Source of the DNA: G958296245 sp963664035
Lineage (GTDB): Bacteria; Chloroflexota; Dehalococcoidia; Lucifugimonadales; G958296245
Reading direction: 5' to 3'
DNA: 64,000 bases
NCBI GenBank assembly: GCA_963664035.2
Contig: OY760867.2
Coordinates: 434,001-498,000 of the forward strand
Of this stretch, positions 16,333 through 24,509 are shown piece by piece. Made by a program: the position numbers and the translations under genes. Position 1 is the stretch's first letter. Each line of letters starts with the position of its first letter. The notes under the pieces are model-generated. The model saw nothing but the letters and a program-made list of their open reading frames with translations, made no database searches and was not told the origin of the DNA.

Positions 16333-16638
16333 CTACATCAGCCCCGGTATCTTCATCCCGCCCGTCAGGGCGCTCATCCGCTGTTCGGCCATCTCCTGCG
16401 CCTTCCCCAACCCCTCGTTGACCGCCGCCAGCACCAGGTCCTGGAGCATCTCCACGTCGTCCGGCGAGACGGCCTCGGGGTCGATCTCGATCGACTCGAC
16501 GAGCATCTTGCCGCTCACAGTCGCCTTCACCGCGCCCCCGCCCGACGAGGCCTCCACGGTGCTGTTCTCCAGCTCGGCCTGCATCTTCAGCATCTCTTTC
16601 TGCATCTGCTGGGCCTGCCGCATCATCTTCCTGTTCAC
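16333..16638 (-). CDS. ybaB: YbaB/EbfC nucleoid-associated protein
   Basis: 101 residues beginning with GTG: MNRKMMRQAQQMQKEMLKMQ, then the beta-rich ASSGGGAVKATVSGKMLVES and DPDDVEML-like ending helices (SPDDVEMLQDLVLAAVNEGL). This is the normal EbfC size and layout: a DNA-binding homodimer with protruding helices. The GTG overlaps the dnaX stop by one base (TAGTG), the widely conserved dnaX-ybaB arrangement. The recR gene that usually follows is absent here; a trpG/pabA-like gene follows instead. Confidence 0.93.
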   Translation of the reverse strand: MNRKMMRQAQQMQKEMLKMQAELENSTVEASSGGGAVKATVSGKMLVESIEIDPEAVSPDDVEMLQDLVLAAVNEGLGKAQEMAEQRMSALTGGMKIPGLM

Positions 16639-18272
16639 TATTGGCCTCCCTCTTCGTCCGCGATCTCGGCTTCGTCAACCACCCTGGCGCCCCACTGCTG
16701 CGCCTGCCGCACGAGGTGACTCCTCTGGGCCGCGCTCTGCCGGGGGCCGTTGCCCTGCCCATTCACGACGCAGACGATCGTCTCCACGGGCGTGTCCAGC
16801 GCCTTCGACAGCGCCTCCTTGAGCACCCTACCGCTCTCAACGTCCTCTATCTCCTCCTCCATACGCTCCTTGTGCGACGGGTGGGAGAACTCGAGGCTGA
16901 CCGTGCCGTTCGACACCTCGCGCCGGCTGCAGGCGCGGAGCAGCGCCCCAAGGTTGAAGCGCCGCCCCTTGTGCCGCCTTAGCGCATTCAACACCACCGG
17001 CCACTGCCTCTCCAGCCTCGCCGCCGGCTCCGTCGGCATCGGGAGGTCCGCGGCGGCGGGAGCCGCCCGTTGCGGCGGCGGCTGCGCGGGCCGCTCGTAC
17101 ACCCTGCGCGCCGGGGCCTGCGGGGCCGGGGCGGCCGGGCGCCTGTACTGCTGCTGACGCGCCGGCTCGGGCGCCGAAGCGGCGGCAGCCGGAGCCGCAT
17201 CCGGCGCGCGGCACACCTCCACCGTCGCGAGCTCCAGCGGCAGCCTGGACCCGTTGTCCCGCCGCACGTCCGCGGAGGAGAACGTCTTCAACGCCCCCAC
17301 GATCCGCTCCAGCGGCGCCGTCTCCACCATGGACGCGATGCGCGCGCTCGTCTCCTCCGGGTAGTCCAGCGCCGCGCCCGCGCCCGACTTCAACAGCAGC
17401 GCCCCGCGCAGGTACTCGGTCGCCCCGCGGTGTAGCTGGACCAGGTCCCCCCCGTCCGACGCCACCGCGTCGATCAGCTTCAGCCCGTCCCCCGCGGACC
17501 TGCCGAGCACGTGCGCGACCAGGTCCAGGGCGCGCTGGTACGTGTCCAGGTCAAGCATGCCCCGCACCTGCTCCGCCAGCAGCGGGGAACCGTAGGAGAT
17601 CAGCGCCTGCTCCAGCAGGTTCTCCGCGTCCCGGAGGCTGCCCGCCGCCGTCCGCGCCAGCATCGCCAGCGCCTCCTCATCAGCCTCGATCCCCTCGTCC
17701 CGGCAGAGCTGCGACAGGCGCGCCGACGCCGTGTCGAGCGGTATGCGCCGGAAGTCGAACCGCTGGCACCTGGAGATGATCGTCAGCGGCACCTTGTGGA
17801 CCTCCGTCGTAGCCAGCACGAATATGGCGTGGTCCGGCGGCTCCTCCAGCGTCTTGAGCAGCGCGTTGAAGGCCGGCTCGGTCAGCATGTGTACCTCGTC
17901 CACGATGTAGACCTTGTAGCGCGCCTCGTTCGGGACGTAGTGGACCTTCTCACGCAGGCTGCGGATGTCGTCGATCCCCCGGTTGCTGGCGGCGTCTATC
18001 TCCACCAGGTCCATGGCGCGGCCTTCGTTGATCCCGGCGCACATCGCGCATGCGTTGTCCGGCTCGCCGTCCTGCGGCGACAGGCAGTTGACCGCCTTCG
18101 CCAGGATGCGCGCCGTGCTCGTCTTGCCCGTGCCCCGAGGCCCGCAGAACATGTACGCCTGCGCCACCCGGTCCATCGTGACCTCGTTGCGCAGCGTCCG
18201 GGCGATCGCCTCCTGCCCGACCACCTGGTCGAGGCGCTGCGGACGCCACTTCCTGTAGAAGACCTCTGTCAT
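16638..18272 (-). CDS. dnaX: DNA polymerase III subunit gamma/tau
   Basis: 544 residues. AAA+ clamp-loader ATPase: Walker A CGPRGTGKTSTARIL (about residue 43), a zinc module with Cys in VNCLSPQDGEPDNACAMC, DEAD-like KVYIVDEVHML, SRC motif ISRCQRFDFRRIP and sensor II in LRDAENLLEQ. A low-complexity Ala/Pro/Arg linker (about 360-410) precedes a tau-like C-terminal domain (LERQWPVVLNALRRHKGRRF). It loads the beta clamp at the replication fork. Its start overlaps the ybeY stop (ATGA). No clear slippery heptamer for a gamma frameshift was noticed. Confidence 0.95.
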   Translation of the reverse strand: MTEVFYRKWRPQRLDQVVGQEAIARTLRNEVTMDRVAQAYMFCGPRGTGKTSTARILAKAVNCLSPQDGEPDNACAMCAGINEGRAMDLVEIDAASNRGIDDIRSLREKVHYVPNEARYKVYIVDEVHMLTEPAFNALLKTLEEPPDHAIFVLATTEVHKVPLTIISRCQRFDFRRIPLDTASARLSQLCRDEGIEADEEALAMLARTAAGSLRDAENLLEQALISYGSPLLAEQVRGMLDLDTYQRALDLVAHVLGRSAGDGLKLIDAVASDGGDLVQLHRGATEYLRGALLLKSGAGAALDYPEETSARIASMVETAPLERIVGALKTFSSADVRRDNGSRLPLELATVEVCRAPDAAPAAAASAPEPARQQQYRRPAAPAPQAPARRVYERPAQPPPQRAAPAAADLPMPTEPAARLERQWPVVLNALRRHKGRRFNLGALLRACSRREVSNGTVSLEFSHPSHKERMEEEIEDVESGRVLKEALSKALDTPVETIVCVVNGQGNGPRQSAAQRSHLVRQAQQWGARVVDEAEIADEEGGQ

Positions 18273-18805
18273 CGGCTGCCGCCCGACCTCAACTCGCTCA
18301 AGATAGCCTCCTCGACCGCCCTCATCGCCGCTGCCTCACCCGCTTCCTCGTGGTCGTGGCCCGCGAGGTGGACCAGACCGTGGACTATCAGAGCCTCGAG
18401 CTCCCTCTCCATAGAGCGTCCCGCCTCCCGCGCCTGCCGCCTCGCCTGCGGATAGGAGACCACGACCTCCCCCATGCCCGCGCTCATGCTGGAGGGAAGC
18501 ACGAACTTTTCCGTACGCTCGAACGGCGCCTCTCCCCCGCCGTAGTACGCCCCCCAGTGCTCGAACGAGAAGGACAGCACGTCCGTCGTCTCCCACATCC
18601 CCCTGTGGACGCCGTTCAGCTCGGTCATCACCTCGTCGTCCGCGATCAGCAGGCTCGCCCCGTCCTCGTCCAGCACGTCCAGCGCCTTCACGACGGTCCC
18701 GCGCAGCCACGCCTCCGGCACGAGGGGCCGGAGATCCTCCTGCACCTGGACCTGCACGTCCACGACGCGGCGTTTCCGGGCCGTCTCCCGTTCGGGGGTT
18801 CGCAT
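18269..18805 (-). CDS. ybeY: rRNA maturation RNase YbeY
   Basis: 178 residues. The zinc motif is clear in ALIVHGLVHLAGHDHEE near the C-terminus (three His), preceded by EVMTELNGVHRGMWETTDVL and a GEVVVSYPQARRQARE strand-helix. YbeY is a single-strand-specific endoribonuclease used in 16S rRNA 3' end maturation and ribosome quality control. First gene of the ybeY-dnaX-ybaB group. Its ATG lies only six bases after a TATAAT box on the same strand (see that entry), so the mRNA may be leaderless. A GTG or ATG further in is not needed. Confidence 0.92.
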   Translation of the reverse strand: MRTPERETARKRRVVDVQVQVQEDLRPLVPEAWLRGTVVKALDVLDEDGASLLIADDEVMTELNGVHRGMWETTDVLSFSFEHWGAYYGGGEAPFERTEKFVLPSSMSAGMGEVVVSYPQARRQAREAGRSMERELEALIVHGLVHLAGHDHEEAGEAAAMRAVEEAILSELRSGGSR

Positions 18806-18811
18806 CCTGTT

Positions 18812-18817
18812 ATTATA
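18812..18817 (-). promoter_or_regulatory. -10 box of the ybeY-dnaX-ybaB operon
   Basis: A perfect TATAAT reads on the minus strand just six bases before the ybeY ATG. A start site about seven bases downstream would fall on the ATG itself, implying a leaderless transcript. No convincing -35 box was found. Confidence 0.5.
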
Positions 18818-18904
18818 CCCCGTGGCAACGGCGAGGTGGCCCGCCCGCGACGGCTCTATTCGAGTCCGGCCGGCAGGCCGATTCCATCCCGCGAAGGAGC
18901 CGCC

Positions 18905-19765
18905 ATGGACGAGCTATCGATTCTCTGTTCCGGCAACCCGTACCCGTGGCCCTGGGGCTACGGGTCCTCATACGTCCTCAGGGTCGGCGAAGAGCGCCTC
19001 ATGTTCGACTGCGGCCCGGCGGCCACCGACAAGCTGGTCAAGATGGGCATGATGCCCTACGACATAGACAACCTCTTCTTCACCCACCACCACTTCGACC
19101 ACGACGTCGACTACCCCTGCTTCCTGCTCACCCGCTGGGACTCCGGCTCCGGGAAGGACAACCTGCTCCACGTCTACGGCCCCAACCTGACCGAGCGCCT
19201 CACCGAGCGCATCCTCGACAAGGACGTGGGCGCGTTCGCCCACGACTGGACCGCCCGCATCAACCACCCCCTGAGCCTGGGAGCCTACACCAGCCGCGGC
19301 GGCGTCCTGCCCCGCAAGCCCCCCGTCGTGGACGCCAGGGACGTCGGCCCGGGCAAGGTCGCGGCCAGCGGCGATTGGGAGGTCGTCAGCGCCCCCGCCT
19401 TCCACGTGCAGCCCTGGCTCGACTCGCTCGCCTACCGCGTCAACACCTCGTCCGGCAGCGTCGTCTTCACCGGGGACACCGCCCCGTGCGAGTCCGTCAC
19501 GGACCTGGCAAGGGGCGCCGACGTGCTGGTCGTAAGCTGCCTCGACCTACAGGAGCACATCGACGGCACGCCCGAGGGAGAGTACATGTGCGGCACGACC
19601 AACGCCGCCAAGATGGCCGCCGAGGCCGGCGTCGACAAGCTAGTGCTCGTACACAACGCCCTCATCGCCCAACACGGCAAGATGGAGAAGGGCATCGCCG
19701 ACGTGGTAAAGGAGTTCGACGGCGAGATCATCTTCGGCCAGGAGCTCCTCTCGGTGAAGCTCTAA
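18905..19765 (+). CDS. MBL-fold metallohydrolase
   Basis: 286 residues from the ATG at 18905, with AAGGAG upstream. Metallo-beta-lactamase fold: SILCSGNPYPWPWGYGSSY at the start, metal motif FFTHHHFDHDVDYPCF (THHHFDH, the HxHxDH block), VFTGDTAPCESVTDLA with the bridging Asp and a late His in LVLVHNALIAQHG. The overall plan resembles RNase Z/AtsA-like hydrolases of small molecules rather than nucleases. It is divergent from ybeY and isolated on its strand. Substrate unknown. Confidence 0.85.
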   Translation: MDELSILCSGNPYPWPWGYGSSYVLRVGEERLMFDCGPAATDKLVKMGMMPYDIDNLFFTHHHFDHDVDYPCFLLTRWDSGSGKDNLLHVYGPNLTERLTERILDKDVGAFAHDWTARINHPLSLGAYTSRGGVLPRKPPVVDARDVGPGKVAASGDWEVVSAPAFHVQPWLDSLAYRVNTSSGSVVFTGDTAPCESVTDLARGADVLVVSCLDLQEHIDGTPEGEYMCGTTNAAKMAAEAGVDKLVLVHNALIAQHGKMEKGIADVVKEFDGEIIFGQELLSVKL

Positions 19766-20031
19766 TCTCTGCCTAGCTGGACTACCAACCCTTGCTCAGC
19801 TCACGAGCCCAACCAAACGGACGCCCACTCCCTAGACCGTGTTGCGGCTCTCGAAATCGTGTATACTCTTGGGGTGTGTTGGGCTTGAGCCGTGCCGCGA
19901 GGCTATTCCTGATGACTTCATTGCAATTGTGGCAAACCTCGACGATCATGACCGGGTACACCCCGCAGGAGGACTTCTGTCGTAGCGTCCATGACTCTCC
20001 TGGATAGAACACCGCATGGCGTTATTCAAGA

Positions 20032-21156
20032 TTGGAGGTAGGTCAAATAGCTCTCAAAGATGAGATTTCCGCCCGTCGAGCTGAAATACACAGTGACGGC
20101 TATCCTATGTCAATCGGTGAACTCATCAACCTCTATGAGGACGATGAGTTAGACATCCATCCCGAGTTCCAGCGCTTCTTCCGATGGACCCCTGAACAGA
20201 AGTCGCGTCTGATTGAGTCAATCCTTTTGGGTATACCGATACCTTCCATCTTTGTTTCGCAAAGAGAAGATGGCGTATGGGACGTAATAGACGGACTTCA
20301 AAGACTGTCCACGATCTTCCAATTGGTCGGTGTTCTGAAAGATGAGCATGGTCAATCCGCGGAGCAATTGCAACTCACCAGAACCAAGTACCTTCCCTCA
20401 CTAGAAGGCCTAACGTGGAATGGGAATAATGGAAGCTCGATAGGCGTCGAGAACCAGCGGATAATTAAGCGTTCGAAGATCGATGTCAAGATTATTCTCC
20501 GCGAGAGTAGCGAATCGAGTAAGTACGAACTTTTTCAACGGTTGAACACAGGAGGAGCACCTCTATCGGATCAGGAACTGAGAAACGTCATACTAATCAC
20601 GATCAACGATGAAGTTCATAACTGGTTCGCCGCGCTTGCAAAAGACCCAAATTTCAAGACATGTACTGCGTTGTCGGATAGACAGTACGACAGACAGTAC
20701 GACGTTGAGCTTGTTGTCCGCTTCGTTACTCTCCGCAAACTCAACAACACGGGTCTGAAATCTATAGGCGACATAGGTGAGTTCCTCACTGACAGTTCAG
20801 TGGCTCTTGCCGAGCCTACCAGATTTAACAGCATTCGAGCGAAGGAAGAGAGGGCATTCAAATTCACCTTCTCAAAGCTCGCTAGTGAACTTGGCGAGGA
20901 CAGCTTCCGGAGATTCGATATAGAGAAAGGCGCTCACGTTGGACGGTTCTTGATCTCAGGCTTTGAGGCGATTGCAATTGGTCTTGGGTTCAGCTACGAA
21001 CGCTTCGCCAAGGGGCGTAGCCTGCCGGAGATCGAGGAGATCGCTAGGAGCGTCTGGCAAAATCAACGGTTCATGCGATATAGTGGATCGGGCGTCAGCG
21101 CTTCCACTCGCGTAGCCTCGATTATTCCCCTGGGACGACAGCTGTTCAAGACATGA
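20032..21156 (+). CDS. DUF262 domain protein (GmrS-like), probable defence component
   Basis: 374 residues with a TTG start and no good ribosome site. The ParB-like DUF262 core is plain: ELDIHPEFQRFFRWTPEQKS, ESILLGIPIPSIFVSQRED and VWDVIDGLQRLSTIFQL (the DGxQRxxT nucleotide-binding/nuclease motif), then YELFQRLNTGGAPLSDQELR. DUF262 proteins occur in modification-dependent GmrSD enzymes and other phage-defence operons. It overlaps the HEPN gene downstream by four bases (ATGA). The region is much lower in GC than the flanks. A short ATG frame at 20016 (MALFKIGGRSNSSQ) looks like the natural N-terminus in another frame, suggesting an indel near 20055. A 12-base tandem repeat encodes DRQYDRQY. 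Confidence 0.85.
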   Translation: MEVGQIALKDEISARRAEIHSDGYPMSIGELINLYEDDELDIHPEFQRFFRWTPEQKSRLIESILLGIPIPSIFVSQREDGVWDVIDGLQRLSTIFQLVGVLKDEHGQSAEQLQLTRTKYLPSLEGLTWNGNNGSSIGVENQRIIKRSKIDVKIILRESSESSKYELFQRLNTGGAPLSDQELRNVILITINDEVHNWFAALAKDPNFKTCTALSDRQYDRQYDVELVVRFVTLRKLNNTGLKSIGDIGEFLTDSSVALAEPTRFNSIRAKEERAFKFTFSKLASELGEDSFRRFDIEKGAHVGRFLISGFEAIAIGLGFSYERFAKGRSLPEIEEIARSVWQNQRFMRYSGSGVSASTRVASIIPLGRQLFKT

Positions 21157-21791
21157 GGATACGCACACTAGATGAACTAGAAGAGTTTCTCGACAGAGAA
21201 TCTGCATGGCGAAAGAAGGAGCTTAGTGTAATCAATCTCACGCTTGCTCAATCATCGATTGAGCAAGCCTCAAGCTTTGTGCGTGTCGGGATATGCATGC
21301 TCTACGCTCATTGGGAGGGCTTCATCAAGGCTGCCGCAACTGGTTATGTATGCTACGTAAGTACGCGAAGGCCGAAGTATCGTCAACTCTCTCCTGGATT
21401 CGTGTCCCTAGGCCTCCGATCGCAAATAGTACGTGCTGGTCAATCTAGGAGTGCAAGCGCACGCGTGGATTTGGTCTCCCTGCTATTGTCTGATTTGGAA
21501 CATCGTTTGGAGATCGACTGTGAGAAGGCTATCGATACTCAATCCAATCTCAACTACGACGTCCTTTCAGATATTCTCCGCATGCTTGGCATGGATGAAA
21601 AGCCCTATACGATCAAGAGGCCTCTAATCAATGAAAAACTGGTACGCAACAGAAATACCATCGCCCACGGCAGATTACTCGAAATCAACGAACAGGATTA
21701 CCAGATTCTGCATTCCGAGATAATAGGACTCATCGACAGGTTCAAAGAAGACATCGAGGACGCAGCAGAGCGCGGGTTCTATCGACGCTAG
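21153..21791 (+). CDS. HEPN-domain nuclease, MAE_28990/MAE_18760-like
   Basis: 212 residues. The helical body contains VRVGICMLYAHWEGFIKAAA, a typical opening of the MAE_28990-type HEPN family, and the catalytic RNA-cleavage motif R-x4-H near the C-terminus (Arg167 to His172 in VRNRNTIAHGRLLEI). HEPN proteins are metal-independent RNases acting as toxins or abortive-infection effectors. The start codon overlaps the DUF262 stop (ATGA), which implies a two-gene unit, and the low GC is shared. A sensor (DUF262) plus RNase effector (HEPN) model is inference. Confidence 0.8.
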   Translation: MRIRTLDELEEFLDRESAWRKKELSVINLTLAQSSIEQASSFVRVGICMLYAHWEGFIKAAATGYVCYVSTRRPKYRQLSPGFVSLGLRSQIVRAGQSRSASARVDLVSLLLSDLEHRLEIDCEKAIDTQSNLNYDVLSDILRMLGMDEKPYTIKRPLINEKLVRNRNTIAHGRLLEINEQDYQILHSEIIGLIDRFKEDIEDAAERGFYRR

Positions 21792-21911
21792 CAAGACTAC
21801 TGACCTTCATCAAACACTTCCATCGGTGCTGAGCCCAGTATCCTTCTAACGTGTTCCTCGTCCAGCCGTGTGGAGTGCATCACTCCCTACAAACCACCTC
21901 AGAGGAAAAGA

Positions 21912-22988
21912 ATGAAACCATACCGCGCAGCCATCATCGGCCTCGGACGTATGGGCAGCACCATCGACGACGAGGTCACCGATGTCGAGCGCCCATTCTC
22001 CATCGCCTCCTCGTGCCGCGCCAACGAGCGCATCGAGCTCGTGGCGGGCGCCGACCTGCTCCCGGAGAAACGCGCCGCCTTCCGCGAGCGCTGGGGCGTC
22101 GACGCCCTCTACGAAGACTACCTGGAGATGATCGACAAGGAGCGCCCCGACCTCGTCGCCGTCTGCACGACCGCCACCGGCCTGCAGAAGCCGGGAAACC
22201 GCGCGCCGTCGCCCGACTTCCGCGGCGACTCCCACGCCGAGATCGCCGTAGACGTAGCCAACGCGGGCGTGCCCATGCTCTTCGTGGAAAAGGCGATGGC
22301 ATGCTCCATGAGCGCGGCGGACGAGGTGCTCGCCGCCTGCCGCGAGCACGGTACTCTCTTCAACACCGGCGTGATGCGCAGGTTCGACCCCCTCTACCAC
22401 GAGCTCAGGGCCATGATCGAGCGCGGCGACGTCGGCGAGCCCATGGCCGCCGTCCACCACGCCCGCACCACCCTCATGCACGGCCACGTCCACGCGATAG
22501 ACACCCTCTCGTACCTCCTCGGCGACCCGCCCATCGAGTCCGTGCGCGGCGAGCTCCAGCCGAGGGACATCCGGATCGTCGACGACCGCCTCGACGAGGA
22601 CCCCTTCGCCACCTTCGAGATCGCGTTCGCCGGAGGGGCCGTCGGCCTCGCCGTTCCCGCTGGCAACTGGGAGTACGAGGTGCTCGGCTCCGAGGGGTCC
22701 GTGCGCTCCCTCAACAACGGACGCGGCCTGGTCCGGCGGCGCGCCGGCAGCCAGCCCTTCACCTGGGACCACGTGCCCGTCCCCGAGCCCGAGCAGTCCG
22801 GCTGGGGCTTCAACATCCTGGAGGACCTAGTCGACGCCTACGAGTCGGGAAGGCCCTCCCTCGGCAACGTGGAGGTGACCCACCATATCACCGAGGCGTG
22901 CATCGCCGTCGCCGAGAGCCACCGGCGCGGCGGAACGTGGGTGCCCCTGCCCCTCGAGAGCCGCGGCCTCTACGTGTTCCACGTATGA
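21912..22988 (+). CDS. Gfo/Idh/MocA-family oxidoreductase
   Basis: 358 residues from the ATG at 21912, preceded by GAGGAAAAG. N-terminal Rossmann fold: MKPYRAAIIGLGRMGSTIDD (GxGxxG), ADLLPEKRAAFRERWG, PDLVAVCTTA, and the EKAMACSM block corresponding to the EKP motif of the family (Lys retained, Pro replaced by Ala). The C-terminal substrate domain includes FNTGVMRRFDPLYHELRAM and HGHVHAIDTLSYLLGD with conserved His. NAD(P)-dependent dehydrogenation of a sugar, inositol or related polyol is typical. It overlaps the MFS gene by four bases, suggesting that the transporter imports its substrate. Confidence 0.88.
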   Translation: MKPYRAAIIGLGRMGSTIDDEVTDVERPFSIASSCRANERIELVAGADLLPEKRAAFRERWGVDALYEDYLEMIDKERPDLVAVCTTATGLQKPGNRAPSPDFRGDSHAEIAVDVANAGVPMLFVEKAMACSMSAADEVLAACREHGTLFNTGVMRRFDPLYHELRAMIERGDVGEPMAAVHHARTTLMHGHVHAIDTLSYLLGDPPIESVRGELQPRDIRIVDDRLDEDPFATFEIAFAGGAVGLAVPAGNWEYEVLGSEGSVRSLNNGRGLVRRRAGSQPFTWDHVPVPEPEQSGWGFNILEDLVDAYESGRPSLGNVEVTHHITEACIAVAESHRRGGTWVPLPLESRGLYVFHV

Positions 22989-24229
22989 GCACGGAGCGCG
23001 CCCCTTCCGCGGACACGGACCGGGAGCTGATGCGGGGCCGGCGGATGGTCGCCGGCGTCATCGTCGTCGGCCACGCCATAAAGCACCTCTACAACTCCGG
23101 CCAGTCCTCCCTCATCATGCCGGAGATAAGCAAGGACCTCGCCCTGACGCGTGCCCAGTTCGGGGCGCTCGGCTCCGTGGGACAGGTCGCCTGGTGGTCC
23201 GCGACGATGGCCGCGGGCTACCTCGGAGACCGTTTCAGCAACCGCGCCGGCCTCATGATCGCCATCTCCCTGACCCTGATGGGCGGCGGCATGATGCTCG
23301 CCGGGTTCGCCCCCACCTACGCCACCATGCTTGTCGCCATGTTCCTGGTGGGCGTCGGCCCCGCCATGTTCCACCCCCCGGCGCTCGGCGAGCTATCCCG
23401 CAGGTTCCCCGACCGCCGCGGCTTCGCCATCTCGCTCCACGGCATGGCCGCCAACGTGGGCGAAGTGCTCGGGGCGCCCATGGTCGCGGCGTTCCTCTTC
23501 TTCATGTTCTGGCGGGACGTGATGAAGGTCAGCCTCGTCCCCGCGCTCATCGCAGCCGCCGTCGTCTGGCTGCTCGTCCCGTCGCGGAAAGCCGTGATCG
23601 AGGCGGAAGTCACGTCGCTGCGCGCCTACTTCCTCTCCCTGTTCGGCCTCCTCAGGAACAGGGTGCTACTGCTCCTCATCGTCACGACCGCCCTCCGCAG
23701 CGCCGGAGAGGCGGGCGTCTCAGGCTTCCTGCCGCTCTACCTGAGGGACGAGCTCGAGTACTCCGAGGCGACCGTGGCCCTGATGCTGTCCGGGGCGCAG
23801 GTCGCGGGCATCGTATCGCAGCCGGTGATGGGATACCTCTCGGACAGGATCGGGAGGAAGCCGGTCCTGGTCGCCGGGACCGGCCTGATCATGCTCTCCG
23901 CCTTCGCCCTCAGGTTCGCGCGCCCCGGCGTGGAGCTCTTCATGTCCGTCCTGGTCAGGGGCGCGCTCTCCTTCTCCCTCCACCACATATTCATCGCCGC
24001 CGCCTTAGACGCCTCGCTGGGCGCCACCCAGTCCACCGTCGTCTCCCTCATCTACGGCAGCGGCTTCCTCGGCACCATATCGCCATACGTCGCCGGCCTC
24101 TTCGCCGACGAGTACGGCATCAGGAGCGCCTTCGTCTTCGGAGGCGTCGTACTCGTCGCGCCCACTGTAATGCTGGCCCTCGCGAGGCTGAAACGCCCCG
24201 GCGTCGAGTCGGCAACCCCAAGCCCCTGA
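22985..24229 (+). CDS. MFS transporter
   Basis: 414 residues starting MSTERAPSADTDRELMRGRR at an ATG overlapping the oxidoreductase stop. About 12 hydrophobic helices can be traced. Family loop motifs: GYLGDRFSNRAGLMI between helices 2 and 3 and the repeat-half equivalent GYLSDRIGRKPVLVAGTGL between helices 8 and 9. Inner-membrane secondary transporter, probably of a small organic solute. The second-half segment around VEYSEATVALMLSG to FALRFAR is duplicated as a fragment at 24880-25061. Confidence 0.92.
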   Translation: MSTERAPSADTDRELMRGRRMVAGVIVVGHAIKHLYNSGQSSLIMPEISKDLALTRAQFGALGSVGQVAWWSATMAAGYLGDRFSNRAGLMIAISLTLMGGGMMLAGFAPTYATMLVAMFLVGVGPAMFHPPALGELSRRFPDRRGFAISLHGMAANVGEVLGAPMVAAFLFFMFWRDVMKVSLVPALIAAAVVWLLVPSRKAVIEAEVTSLRAYFLSLFGLLRNRVLLLLIVTTALRSAGEAGVSGFLPLYLRDELEYSEATVALMLSGAQVAGIVSQPVMGYLSDRIGRKPVLVAGTGLIMLSAFALRFARPGVELFMSVLVRGALSFSLHHIFIAAALDASLGATQSTVVSLIYGSGFLGTISPYVAGLFADEYGIRSAFVFGGVVLVAPTVMLALARLKRPGVESATPSP

Positions 24230-24249
24230 TCAAAGAGCCAGGGTAAAGT

Positions 24250-24372
24250 AGTGCTCCAACATTGTTGAAATGATGGCTGACCTTGGAATCCCCTCCCCCA
24301 TTTTGGGAACCAGGCGCTGCGCTACCGGGTCTACACCCATGAACCCATTTTGGGGGAGGGTTAGGGTGGGGG
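24250..24372. repeat. dispersed palindromic repeat with 36-bp insert
   Basis: The segment opening AGTGCTCCAACATTGTTGAA and ending GGGTTAGGGTGGGGG is the same family as 48656-48897 and 50229-50260. Its central palindrome is interrupted at 24308-24343 by 36 bases, and the sequence CCCATTTTGGG stands on both sides (24297-24307 and 24344-24354). That 11-bp direct repeat is exactly the target duplication made by the IS4-family element at 48898-50228. Confidence 0.75.
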
Positions 24373-24420
24373 CAACTGCCTCGCGCAGTATTCTCGCCAC
24401 CCTTCATTGCTAGGTTGTCG

Positions 24421-24450
24421 GTCCAGTAGTAACCGCGTGATATACTGGAC
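24421..24450 (+). promoter_or_regulatory. operator-like inverted repeat over a -10 box
   Basis: GTCCAGTA (24421-24428) and TACTGGAC (24443-24450) form a perfect 8-bp inverted repeat. The right arm overlaps TATACT (24441-24446), a likely -10 box about 60 bases before the retropepsin-like gene. A bound repressor or a hairpin at this site would control that gene. Confidence 0.45.
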
Positions 24451-24509
24451 AAACTACAGCTACGCTTGGGGCAGCGTGTAAACGCTGCTCACGTTCGAAC
24501 CTGGATTCT

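Noticed and set aside
19782..20012. 76-residue minus-strand ORF with a CHNC-like motif
   Set aside because: A lone Cys pair without a partner, no ribosome site, and it lies in the promoter region of the DUF262 gene.
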